The translations under genes were made by a program, and so were the position numbers. Under the pieces are notes generated by a model, which had not been told where the DNA came from, did not search any database, and saw nothing but the letters and a program-made list of their open reading frames with translations. A stretch of 64,000 nt of DNA from an uncultured Prevotellaceae bacterium (GTDB lineage Bacteria > Bacteroidota > Bacteroidia > Bacteroidales > Bacteroidaceae), in the NCBI GenBank assembly GCA_947170495.1, contig CAMVUB010000004.1:1-64000 (forward strand), given 5' to 3'. Position 1 is the stretch's first letter. Every line of letters starts with the position of its first letter. Of the stretch, positions 36,339-45,578 are shown one piece after another.

Positions 36339-39300
36339 TTATTCTTCTGCTTCTGCGCGCTCCTGCTGGCTGTGGGCCTTCTCTTTGAGGAACTGCTGGT
36401 CGGCCTCCACCTTCATGGCGGGGCGAATCTTCTCCTGCAGGTACTCGAAGAAGATGAAGAATACAGGCACGGTGAACAGGATGGCCAGCGTGCCGACAAT
36501 CATACCGCCGATGACGCCCAAGCCGATGGTGCGGTTACCGTTGGCACCAGCACCGCTGGCGAAGACAAGCGGGAGCATACCAAGCACACAGGTGAGCACG
36601 GTCATCAGAATCGGGCGCAGACGAGCTTCGCAGGCTGCGTAGGCGGCTTCGACAATGCCCATGCCCTTGCGACGACGCTCCAGAGCGAACTCGGTAATCA
36701 GGATGGCGGTCTTAGCCAACAGACCGATAAGCATGATGACACCAGTCTGCAGGTAGATGTTGTTCTCAATCTGTCCGATGACATACATGTCCGCACCTGT
36801 GAGGGCACGGCCGATGCCTACGGAGACCTGATTCCAGAGCCATGCGAAGCCGAAGGAACCCATCAGACCTGCAGGTACGGAAAGGATGACGGCGAAAGGC
36901 ACGAGGAAGCTCTCGTAGAGGCAGGAGAGGATGAGGAAGATGAGGACCACGCAGATGGCGTAGATGAGGATGGTCTGGTTGGAGCCCATCTGCTCATACT
37001 CCTCGCGTGAGATGCTGCCGTACTCGAAGGTGATGTGGCTGGGGAGCGTCTGATCATGCACTTCCTGAATGGCGAGCATGGCATCACTGGTGGTGTAGCC
37101 TTGTGCGGGCTGTACCATACAGGAGATCTCGGAGAAGAGGTTGAAGTGGGTGTCGATTTCAGGACCGAGCACCGGCGTCAGCTTGACGAACTGAGAGATG
37201 GGGGCCATCCCCTTGCTTCCGCGCACGTACATATTTGATAAGTCGGCTTCAGAGGTGCGGTACTTGGGATCGGTCTGCATCATCACGCGATAGACCTTAC
37301 CGAACTGGTTGAAGTTGGAGACGTAGCTGCCGCCCAGATAACCACTCATGGCGCTGAGAACGGTGGCGGGGGAGATACCAGAAAGCTTACACTGCGCAGC
37401 ATCCACCTCGACTTGATATTGCGGATAGTTGCGGGCGTAAGTTGTCATAGCCATCTGAATCTCAGGGCGCTCGTTGAGGGCAGCGAGGAAGGCCTGCGTC
37501 TGCTCCAGGAAGACTCCCTTGTCGCCGTCGCTGCGGTCTTGCAGGTGGAGGTCCACATTGGAGCCCAAACCATAACCGGGAATCATACCCGGTTCGAAGA
37601 CGAAGATCTGGGCTTCGGGAATCTCCTGCATCATCTTCAGCATCAACATCAGCTTCTTGATACTGGTGCTGTGCTGAATGCCGGGACGATCATCCCAGTG
37701 TTTCATTCGCAGAATGACCATACCATTGGCAGCACCCTGACCGGACATCATGCCGTAACCGGAGACACGTGTGTAGTTCTTGATGTCTTCATCGCCCTCC
37801 AGAATCTTCTGTACCTTATCCAGTACGCCTTCGGTGTAGGCTAAGTTAGAACCGGGAGGACAGGTCACATTGACCATCATCACACCCTGGTCTTCCTGAG
37901 GCACGAGTCCTTTGGGCAGTACACCCATGAAGAATACGAGGAGCAGGGCTGCAATGATGAAGGAGAGGGGGGCAAGCCAACGGCGGCCGATGACGGCGTG
38001 CAACCATTTCGTGTACTTACCCATGATGGCGCCGAAGCTGGCTTCATACGCAGCACGTGTGCGCTTGTTCAGTCCGATAAAGAAAGCGTTGATGCTGTTG
38101 TCGGCAGTGCGGTTCTTCTTGGCCGGGCGCATCAGCATGGCGCAGAGGGCAGGGCAGACGACAAGGGCCGAGATGCAGGAGATACCTACGGCAGTGGCCA
38201 GCGTGACACCGAACTGGGTGAAGAACATACCCGTGGTACCACCCATCATGGCGACAGGAATAAACACGGCCATGAAGACGAAGGTACAGGAGAGCACAGC
38301 CATTGTCACATCAGACATGGCATCCTTGGTAGCCTGATAGCTGGATGTGTAGCCGGCATCGAACTTTGCCTGGACGGCTTCTACGACGACGATAGCATCA
38401 TCCACCACCGTACCGATGGCCAGCACCAGCGCGAAGAGCGTCAGCAGGTTCAAGGTGAAGCCCGCCACCATCAGGGCGGCAAAGGTGCCGATGAGCGAAA
38501 TGATGATGGAGATGGACGGGATGAGTGTCGCACGGAAGTCCTGCAGGAAGAAATACACCACGAGGATGACGAGGATGATGGCGATGACAAGCGTCTCTTC
38601 CACGTTCGCCATGGACTCAAGCAGGAAGTCATTGGTGGACATCATCTGCTCAAAGTGAAGGCCTTTCGGCAGCGTCTTCTCCATCTCAGCTAACGCAGCG
38701 CTGAGTCGGTCGTTGGTTTCCTTGGCATTGGCACCGGCGAGCTGGAAGGCCATGAAGGTGACGGAGGGCTTGCCGTTGAACTTACCGCTGTAGCCGTAGT
38801 CGGCCTGGCCCAATTCAAGATCTGCGACATCCTTCAGGCGAAGGAGCGAGCCGTCGGGCTTGGCCTGTATGACGATGTTCTCAAATTCAGAGACTTCCTT
38901 CAGTCGGCCCGTGTAGCGCAGCGTGTATTGATAGACATTGTCAACGCCTTTACCGTGGCCGCCTTCCATAGGCTTCTCGCCGAACTTACCCACGGCAGCT
39001 TCTAAGTTCTGCTCGGCCAGACATGCTGTGATGTCGCTGGGGTTCAACCCATATTGTGCCATCACCTCGGGCTTGAGCCAGATGCGGAGAGAGTAGGCGG
39101 CAGACAGGGCCATCACCTCGCCGACGCCTTGCACACGCTTGAGCTGCGGCGTTACGTTGATAGCCATGTAGTTGCCCATAAAGTTTGCGTCGTAGTCGGG
39201 GTTGTCGCTGACCATGACGTTGATCTGCAGCATGGAGGTCTGTCGCTTGAAGGTGGTCACACCAATCATGGTGACTTCCTGTGGCAGGAGACCTTGTGCC

Positions 39301-39641
39301 ATGGAGACACGGTTCTGCACGTTAACGGCAGCCATATCGGGGTTAGACCCCTGCTTGAAATAGATGGTAATCGTTCCCGTTCCGGAGTTGGTGGCTGTGG
39401 AGGTCATGTAGGTCATGTTCTCCACACCGTTGATGCTCTCTTCAAGGGGTTGAATCACCGCTTTTGTTACGGTTTCAGCCGAGGCACCGGGGTAGGTGGC
39501 ATTGACGACCACCGTAGGAGGTGCGATATCGGGGAACTGCTCGACAGCCAGATTGAAGTAGCTGACGGCTCCCAACAGCACGATGACAATAGCGATAGAC
39601 ATCGCCATCACCGGCCTTTTGATAAATATATTTCCTTTCAT
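36339..39641 (-). CDS. RND efflux permease (HAE1/AcrB family)
   Basis: MKGNIFIKRPVMAMSIAIVIVLLGAVSYFNLAVEQFPDIAPPTVVVNATYPGASAETV. Confidence 0.95.
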   Translation of the reverse strand: MKGNIFIKRPVMAMSIAIVIVLLGAVSYFNLAVEQFPDIAPPTVVVNATYPGASAETVTKAVIQPLEESINGVENMTYMTSTATNSGTGTITIYFKQGSNPDMAAVNVQNRVSMAQGLLPQEVTMIGVTTFKRQTSMLQINVMVSDNPDYDANFMGNYMAINVTPQLKRVQGVGEVMALSAAYSLRIWLKPEVMAQYGLNPSDITACLAEQNLEAAVGKFGEKPMEGGHGKGVDNVYQYTLRYTGRLKEVSEFENIVIQAKPDGSLLRLKDVADLELGQADYGYSGKFNGKPSVTFMAFQLAGANAKETNDRLSAALAEMEKTLPKGLHFEQMMSTNDFLLESMANVEETLVIAIILVILVVYFFLQDFRATLIPSISIIISLIGTFAALMVAGFTLNLLTLFALVLAIGTVVDDAIVVVEAVQAKFDAGYTSSYQATKDAMSDVTMAVLSCTFVFMAVFIPVAMMGGTTGMFFTQFGVTLATAVGISCISALVVCPALCAMLMRPAKKNRTADNSINAFFIGLNKRTRAAYEASFGAIMGKYTKWLHAVIGRRWLAPLSFIIAALLLVFFMGVLPKGLVPQEDQGVMMVNVTCPPGSNLAYTEGVLDKVQKILEGDEDIKNYTRVSGYGMMSGQGAANGMVILRMKHWDDRPGIQHSTSIKKLMLMLKMMQEIPEAQIFVFEPGMIPGYGLGSNVDLHLQDRSDGDKGVFLEQTQAFLAALNERPEIQMAMTTYARNYPQYQVEVDAAQCKLSGISPATVLSAMSGYLGGSYVSNFNQFGKVYRVMMQTDPKYRTSEADLSNMYVRGSKGMAPISQFVKLTPVLGPEIDTHFNLFSEISCMVQPAQGYTTSDAMLAIQEVHDQTLPSHITFEYGSISREEYEQMGSNQTILIYAICVVLIFLILSCLYESFLVPFAVILSVPAGLMGSFGFAWLWNQVSVGIGRALTGADMYVIGQIENNIYLQTGVIMLIGLLAKTAILITEFALERRRKGMGIVEAAYAACEARLRPILMTVLTCVLGMLPLVFASGAGANGNRTIGLGVIGGMIVGTLAILFTVPVFFIFFEYLQEKIRPAMKVEADQQFLKEKAHSQQERAEAEE

Positions 39642-39651
39642 TTTTATTTGC

Positions 39652-39690
39652 AGACCCACCCCCTGCCCTCCCTGTGAGGGAGGGAGCAGA
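39652..39690. repeat. family 1 palindromic element copy g
   Basis: agacccaccccctgccctccctgtgagggagggagcag. Confidence 0.92.
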
Positions 39691-39742
39691 TACTTTTTCT
39701 AATTGTTATGATTGTGCTCTTTTTTCCATTTTCAAAGGTGAC

Positions 39743-39779
39743 CACTCCCTCCCTCACAGGGAGGGTGAGGGGTGGGTCC
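39743..39779. repeat. family 1 palindromic element copy h (inverted relative to g)
   Basis: cactccctccctcacagggagggtgaggggtgggtc. Confidence 0.92.
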
Positions 39780-39786
39780 TCTGCTT

Positions 39787-40908
39787 TTATTTTACCAGTG
39801 CTCCTTCCTTGACCATGCCGGCACCTTCAGCGATGATCTCGTCACCGACTTTCAAGCCCTTGGTGATGATAAACTCCTTGCCGGTGTTGTAGGGGGCAAC
39901 CTCCACGTCAGTACCAACAGCCGTGCGCTGGCCGTCCTTGCTAACGACCTTGAAGACCTGATAAACCGTCTGCAGCTTCTTGGTTCCAGCAGCAGGCACG
40001 ATGATGCCATTGACGGTGACGGGAATGATGACATTACCCGTGGAACCCGAATGCAGGATGCCCTTGGGGTTGTTGAACACGGCGCGGAGCTGCACACTGC
40101 CAGTGGAGGAGTCCACTACGCCGCTGGCGGTTTCTACGGTACCTGTTTCCTCGTACTCTGAGCCGTCAACCAGCTGTAAGCGCACAGGAGGCAATGCTTT
40201 GACAGCAGCATCTGCGCTGCCAGCCTCACGTATCTTTTGCAGCAGCTGATTCTCGCTCATGGAGAAATAGACATACATCTGATGGTTGTCAGAAACGGTT
40301 GTCAGGGGAGTGGGGATGGTGGGACCCACGAGGGCACCGACGCGGTAGGGCAGTGTGCCCACAACGCCGTCGGCAGGACTGGTGATGACCGTGTAGGAGA
40401 GAGAGTTCTGAGCATTCACGACTGCGGCCGTGGCCTGTGCTACCGTAGCCTTTGCCTGTGCATAGGCGTTGGTGGCCGTCTGCAGGTCGAAGTCGCTGAC
40501 CACCTGCTGAGCGTGCAGGTTCTGTGTGCTTTCCAGAGAGAGCTTTGCCGTTGCCTCGGCAGCCTTCGCGGCTTCGAGGTTGGCTGTCGCTGTGTTCAAT
40601 GCTGCCTGATAGGGAACCTGGTCAATGATGAACAGGGTCTGGCCCTTGCGCACATGCTGACCTTCAGTGACGCATAGCTGGCGCAGTTGGCCGCTGACCT
40701 GCGGCAGGACCTGAATATCCTGACGGCCGCGAATGGTGGCACTGTACTTTGTGTCGATGATGCGGTCTTCAGCCTTCACCTTCACAGTCTTGTAGGCGAT
40801 AGGCGCTGATGTTGGACTTTGCTGTTGCTTCTTGCCTCCGCAAGATGTAATCAACGTCATACTAACAGCCATTACGAGAATGGTTGTCAGTTTCATTTCT
40901 TTCTTCAT
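39787..40908 (-). CDS. RND efflux periplasmic adaptor (MFP)
   Basis: IQVLPQVSGQLRQLCVTEGQHVRKGQTLFIIDQVPYQAALNTATANLEAAKA. Confidence 0.93.
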   Translation of the reverse strand: MKKEMKLTTILVMAVSMTLITSCGGKKQQQSPTSAPIAYKTVKVKAEDRIIDTKYSATIRGRQDIQVLPQVSGQLRQLCVTEGQHVRKGQTLFIIDQVPYQAALNTATANLEAAKAAEATAKLSLESTQNLHAQQVVSDFDLQTATNAYAQAKATVAQATAAVVNAQNSLSYTVITSPADGVVGTLPYRVGALVGPTIPTPLTTVSDNHQMYVYFSMSENQLLQKIREAGSADAAVKALPPVRLQLVDGSEYEETGTVETASGVVDSSTGSVQLRAVFNNPKGILHSGSTGNVIIPVTVNGIIVPAAGTKKLQTVYQVFKVVSKDGQRTAVGTDVEVAPYNTGKEFIITKGLKVGDEIIAEGAGMVKEGALVK

Positions 40909-40953
40909 GTTCTTTTTACCTTATTAATAAATAATTTGTTTTTTGTATGATGA

Positions 40954-43900
40954 TTATCTCACGATGATTTTCTGGTGGTTGACGATATAGAGTCCCTTGC
41001 GAGCGGGGATGGTGGCTTGCTTGACCACGAAGCCCTGCCAGATGACAGCGCCGTTGAGTGCTACCACCACGACTTCCTGCGGCTCGCTGACAGCGACACG
41101 GATAGTGCCGAGACCTCCAAAGGCTTGCAGGGTGGGCTCTGCAACCACTTCGTCCTGCAGATCGTCGATGGCATCGTAGATCTCACCGGGTACAAGCTCG
41201 TGCATCTCTGTGGAGTAGAGGGTGAACTGCGAGATAGTGTGGCAGGAGAGGCCGCTCTGGTTGCTGACAACGCCAATGCTCACCTCTGTGGGCTCGTTGA
41301 GGATGAAGACGCAGCTCTTGTCGCAGCGGGCATAGCCCACGGCTTCTGAAGAGAGGTTGGCGAAGTCGGGCAGGCCTGTGCCGGCAGCCACTGCGAGGTA
41401 GTTGGGGCTGTAGTTGCGCTCGCCGCGGGCGCTGGTGCTGGTTAGCTCATAGGCGCCAGCCGGCAGCGTCACAACCTGATAGAGCTTGAGGTTCTTCACC
41501 TCGTTGGCGAAGCTGTCCCATTGGGTTTGGATGGTGAGGTTGTTGTCCTTGTTGCCATCTACATAGAACTCGGTGGTGATATTGCCGTTGATGACGCTGT
41601 TCTCCTGAATCCACGGGGTGCCGAGCTTCTTGAAACGGGTCGAAGAGGTCGGGTTAACCGTGCCTGAGCCCGTTGTGAAGGAGGCCTTGTAGTTCTTCAG
41701 GTAGGTGGAAGTGATATCGGTCTTGTTGTCGATGAAGTCCAGATAGAAGATGCCGCGTGAGCTAGTCCATGCATCGCCGTCGGGGCCGAAGTTGGAGCGT
41801 ACGCCCGTGTAGTGGTTCTTGCCATGATCAATCACATCTCCCGAAGACTGGTTGAAATCGTAGTAGAGGATGAGTGAACTGGTATTCTCAGGATCCTGAA
41901 TGGGTTCATTGGCCACTTCACGGATTCTGCTGAGGCTGAGGCTGGTACTCCAGATGCGCAGCTCATCCACGATGGCATTCATGGGAGCGTCGCTGCCGCC
42001 CATGCGGAACTGTGACCATTTCGTGGTGTTGGTGCCGGCACTGATGCTGGAGCCGAACTGCACGCCGTCACGGTAGAAGCTGACGGTGCCCGTGCTATAT
42101 ACCACCGCGTAGTGGTGCCATTCATTCGGGATAACGAAGCCAGCATTCGATTTCTTGGCAGAGCTCTTGATATAGATATTCATGCTGCCGTCGGCATTGG
42201 TGTTCAGCAGGAAGGTGCTGGCGGCGTCGCCCATCTGGCAGCCCTTCTCCAGCAGCGTGCCAGGATACATCCACCATTCAATGGTGATGTAACCCGTCTG
42301 ACGGTTGGGGAAGGGTGAGGGTGCCACGAGCTCATCGTCCTCGTTATCGAACTTCAGACCCGTCAGGCCGTCGGCATTGCAGACGGTGATGGCATTCGAG
42401 CGCGTGAGGCTGTTCTTGCCGATTTCGTTGGCGGCGGTCAGGGTGACATCGTAGATACCCGGGCGGTCAATGGTGACACTGCCGCTCTGGCAGTTGACGA
42501 TGTTGGTCACGCGGGAGTTGAAGATCGTCCACTTCCAGGAGGAGGGGTCGTACTTGGACGCATCGATGAGGTTGATCTTCTCGCCCTTGATAGCCACATT
42601 GTTCTGGATGGTGAAGGCGCTCTGCGGAGCCACTTTCACTACCTGAATCTGCTTCTCCACGGTGTTGCTGCCTGCTGCCGTCGTGGCCTTCAGACGCACG
42701 GTGTAGGTGCCGGAGGACTTGTAGGTGACGGAGGCATTGGTGGCCTTGGTGATTTCTTGATCTGCACCCTCCAGTGTCCATTCATAGGTGGCTTCCTGTA
42801 GCGGTGTGGACGTATTGATGAAGGTGACGTGTTCACCGGCTGCAATCTGTCCTTCGGGCAGACGGAAGTCGGCGGTAGGCGTCTGGGCAGCCTGCACGTT
42901 GACGGTCACAGCCTTCTCGCTGGTGGCACCGCTGATATTCGTGGTGTTCAGCGTGATGGTCTGCTCGCCAGTGGTGTTGAACACAATCACAGGCTCTTGA
43001 GTACTCATCGTGGACTGCTCGGCACCGGTGGCCGTCCAGTTCCACTGTATGGTGCTGGGTGAGCTCAGATCCTGAATCTCAACGGGCACGCCGATATAGA
43101 AGGCGCTATTCTTCAGGTTGAAATTGGAGGCGGCAGCCGGTGTCAGCGGGTTAAAGCGGTTGCCTGTGGCAAGCTTGTAGTGCGTAAAGTTGACGGAGGC
43201 TTCCGTCAGGTTGATGTCGTGTTGGTGCTTCGAGTCCACCATATAGGTGTCGTCGCCCACCTCGGCAATGTCCATCTTATAGTAATGTGTGAGATGGCTT
43301 TGCAGCAGGGGATAGGCATAGGAATCCTTGTAGGCACTCTTGATCTCGTCAGTAGTGCGGGCGTAGTCCCAAATGCGGAACTCATCGAGGTAACCGTTGA
43401 TGGGCGCATTCACGCGCTGCTTATTGCTGCTGGTGGTGCCCTCAGTGACGCCTACCAACAGGTCGTTGACACCACCCAAGCTGTTGCTATAGCCGCTGTT
43501 CCAGTCCACGCGACGGGCGCCGTTGACATAGAGCTGGAGGTTGCTGCCGCTGATGACGATGGCGATGTGACAGTTACTGTTTGTGGATACGGAACCACCC
43601 GTGGTGTAGTCGCCGCCGTCGAAGCCCAGTTCAATGGTCTTACCGCTATTGATCTTGAAGAAGAACTTGCCATTGGAGGCTTTCAAACCGTAGCCGCCAG
43701 TCGCGGCAATGGAGCCGGGGCGCATCCAGAATTCTATGGTGTGGGCGCTGGAGGCTCCCGTGGTGAAGGCGGGAACGGTGAAGATGGCATTCGTCAGCGA
43801 CAGGATATCGTTGTCGTCGGACGTTGTTTCTATGGGAACGACAGCGGCAGCAGACAGCTCGCTCTCGGTGTCATTCCCGTTGACATCATAGACCGCGCTG

Positions 43901-45564
43901 ACCTTGAATGTGCCGACAGGATCGATGGCTGCGCTGAGGGTAGTGCCATCGACTTCCTTTAGCAGCATGTTATCCTGATAGACGCGATAGGCCTTGATGG
44001 GGTAGGGTGCTGACAGCGGTGCGTTCCAGGATAAAGTGTTCTCAGCGATGCTGAGGTTGTTGGGAGTCGGAATCTTCTCGTAGCGGGCGTTGGTGGTGAT
44101 GGTGGTCTTTTGACCGGCATTGGCGATGAGTTGGCCGTCGGCGGGAAGGTCGAAGGGAATCTCCACGCCCTCGCGGTCGGTAGTGTAATCGATGATGCTG
44201 GCGTTGTAGATCTTTCCGCTGCCCTGTGCCCAGGCACGTGTCTCCACGCGGAAGAAGTACTTCAGGGGCTGCCCGTCGTCGATGCCAGCCACGAGGTCTG
44301 TGAGGTCATAGCCGAACTCCATGGGCTCCGTGTGTAGGTCGCCGTCGGCCCATTTGCCGAGCATCGGGATGGCGGGGTCGGGGTTGTCGGCATTGACGGT
44401 CACTCCCTTGCCGAGACCGGAATAGTAGAAATGGCGCAGCCATGTCTCCTTTTCAGGAGCGGTGGCATTGAGGTTCTTGGCAACACCCACATAAAGCGCA
44501 ATCTCAGAGCGGTGGTCATAGTCCATCTTCACCTTCAGTGTGCGCAGCGGACGATAGTCGCGACGTGGGGTGTAGTATTCGGGTCCCCAATAGCCGGTAG
44601 CAGTCGCCGTGGGGCGTGCCTCGGCGTAGGGGCAGTAGATGAAGCCTTTGTTCATCCATCCACCTCCCCATGAGTTGACGATGATCCAGGCACCGACCTC
44701 GTCCTTGTCTGTTTCTCCATAGATGCCGTTGCCATCGAGGTCAAACTCGATGCGGTCATCGTAGCCTACGATGGTGAGGGCGTGGTCAACGCTTGCACCC
44801 CAGTGCTTGACATATTTCATGCCAACGACACCGGCAGCGGTATTCGCGGCGGTCTTGCCAATGGTGCCGTCCGTGAGGCCAGAGGCCACACCCACGCCGA
44901 CGATACCGCCGGTGCTGTAGCTCTCGTCGCCGCAGTGGTTCCACAGGTAGTTCTTGACGAGCTCACGTCCTTCTTCTGTGTTCACCGCAGGGAAGTTGGC
45001 TGAGCCTGTGATGCGGTTGTTCATCGCCTCCAGCCATTTGTCATAGCCTTGCATGAAACCGTAGTTGCTATCCTTGGTGTCACAGTCCTGATAGCCGAAG
45101 TCCTCGCTATAGGTGTAGCCGCCATACACTTCGCTGTTGGGAATACCGTTGTGTTGGGCGATGATTTCCTTGCCCTGTCCACCCGGACACCAGGTCAGCA
45201 GCCAAGTGAAGTGAGTAGGATAGATGTTCTCGGCCTTGGAGCCGTCGGCCCAGCGGGCGGCGTTCATCTCGTGGGCGAACATGTAATAGATACGCGATGC
45301 GGAGCCGCAGGAGCCTGCACTCTGGTTCATGACAGGCGGGAAGGCGTTGCTCTCGGCGTTGTTCCAATGGTCGGGGCGTGTCTTACCCTCTGCCGCCTGG
45401 CGCTGAATGCGTGCCTTCATGCGTGTCTGTTGCATCTTGTTGATGCGTGGTGTGGGGTTGTAGTCGGGATATTTCTCTTTATCCCATTTGATGTTCTGTG
45501 CTTGAATGGTTGCCATGCCCATTGCGAGTAGCACCATAGCAGAAAATAGTTTACGAGTCTTCAT
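40954..45564 (-). CDS. secreted papain-like (C1) cysteine peptidase with LamG/PKD-like domains and T9SS-like tail
   Basis: PPVMNQSAGSCGSASRIYYM..VDHALTIVGYDDR..AWIIVNSWGGGW; LamG-like ..HTIEFWMRPGSI.. and ..YITIEWWMYPGTL..; C-terminus KGLYIVNHQKIIVR. Start at MKTRKLFSAM. Confidence 0.82.
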   Translation of the reverse strand: MKTRKLFSAMVLLAMGMATIQAQNIKWDKEKYPDYNPTPRINKMQQTRMKARIQRQAAEGKTRPDHWNNAESNAFPPVMNQSAGSCGSASRIYYMFAHEMNAARWADGSKAENIYPTHFTWLLTWCPGGQGKEIIAQHNGIPNSEVYGGYTYSEDFGYQDCDTKDSNYGFMQGYDKWLEAMNNRITGSANFPAVNTEEGRELVKNYLWNHCGDESYSTGGIVGVGVASGLTDGTIGKTAANTAAGVVGMKYVKHWGASVDHALTIVGYDDRIEFDLDGNGIYGETDKDEVGAWIIVNSWGGGWMNKGFIYCPYAEARPTATATGYWGPEYYTPRRDYRPLRTLKVKMDYDHRSEIALYVGVAKNLNATAPEKETWLRHFYYSGLGKGVTVNADNPDPAIPMLGKWADGDLHTEPMEFGYDLTDLVAGIDDGQPLKYFFRVETRAWAQGSGKIYNASIIDYTTDREGVEIPFDLPADGQLIANAGQKTTITTNARYEKIPTPNNLSIAENTLSWNAPLSAPYPIKAYRVYQDNMLLKEVDGTTLSAAIDPVGTFKVSAVYDVNGNDTESELSAAAVVPIETTSDDNDILSLTNAIFTVPAFTTGASSAHTIEFWMRPGSIAATGGYGLKASNGKFFFKINSGKTIELGFDGGDYTTGGSVSTNSNCHIAIVISGSNLQLYVNGARRVDWNSGYSNSLGGVNDLLVGVTEGTTSSNKQRVNAPINGYLDEFRIWDYARTTDEIKSAYKDSYAYPLLQSHLTHYYKMDIAEVGDDTYMVDSKHQHDINLTEASVNFTHYKLATGNRFNPLTPAAASNFNLKNSAFYIGVPVEIQDLSSPSTIQWNWTATGAEQSTMSTQEPVIVFNTTGEQTITLNTTNISGATSEKAVTVNVQAAQTPTADFRLPEGQIAAGEHVTFINTSTPLQEATYEWTLEGADQEITKATNASVTYKSSGTYTVRLKATTAAGSNTVEKQIQVVKVAPQSAFTIQNNVAIKGEKINLIDASKYDPSSWKWTIFNSRVTNIVNCQSGSVTIDRPGIYDVTLTAANEIGKNSLTRSNAITVCNADGLTGLKFDNEDDELVAPSPFPNRQTGYITIEWWMYPGTLLEKGCQMGDAASTFLLNTNADGSMNIYIKSSAKKSNAGFVIPNEWHHYAVVYSTGTVSFYRDGVQFGSSISAGTNTTKWSQFRMGGSDAPMNAIVDELRIWSTSLSLSRIREVANEPIQDPENTSSLILYYDFNQSSGDVIDHGKNHYTGVRSNFGPDGDAWTSSRGIFYLDFIDNKTDITSTYLKNYKASFTTGSGTVNPTSSTRFKKLGTPWIQENSVINGNITTEFYVDGNKDNNLTIQTQWDSFANEVKNLKLYQVVTLPAGAYELTSTSARGERNYSPNYLAVAAGTGLPDFANLSSEAVGYARCDKSCVFILNEPTEVSIGVVSNQSGLSCHTISQFTLYSTEMHELVPGEIYDAIDDLQDEVVAEPTLQAFGGLGTIRVAVSEPQEVVVVALNGAVIWQGFVVKQATIPARKGLYIVNHQKIIVR

Positions 45565-45578
45565 AATGTTAGGAATAG

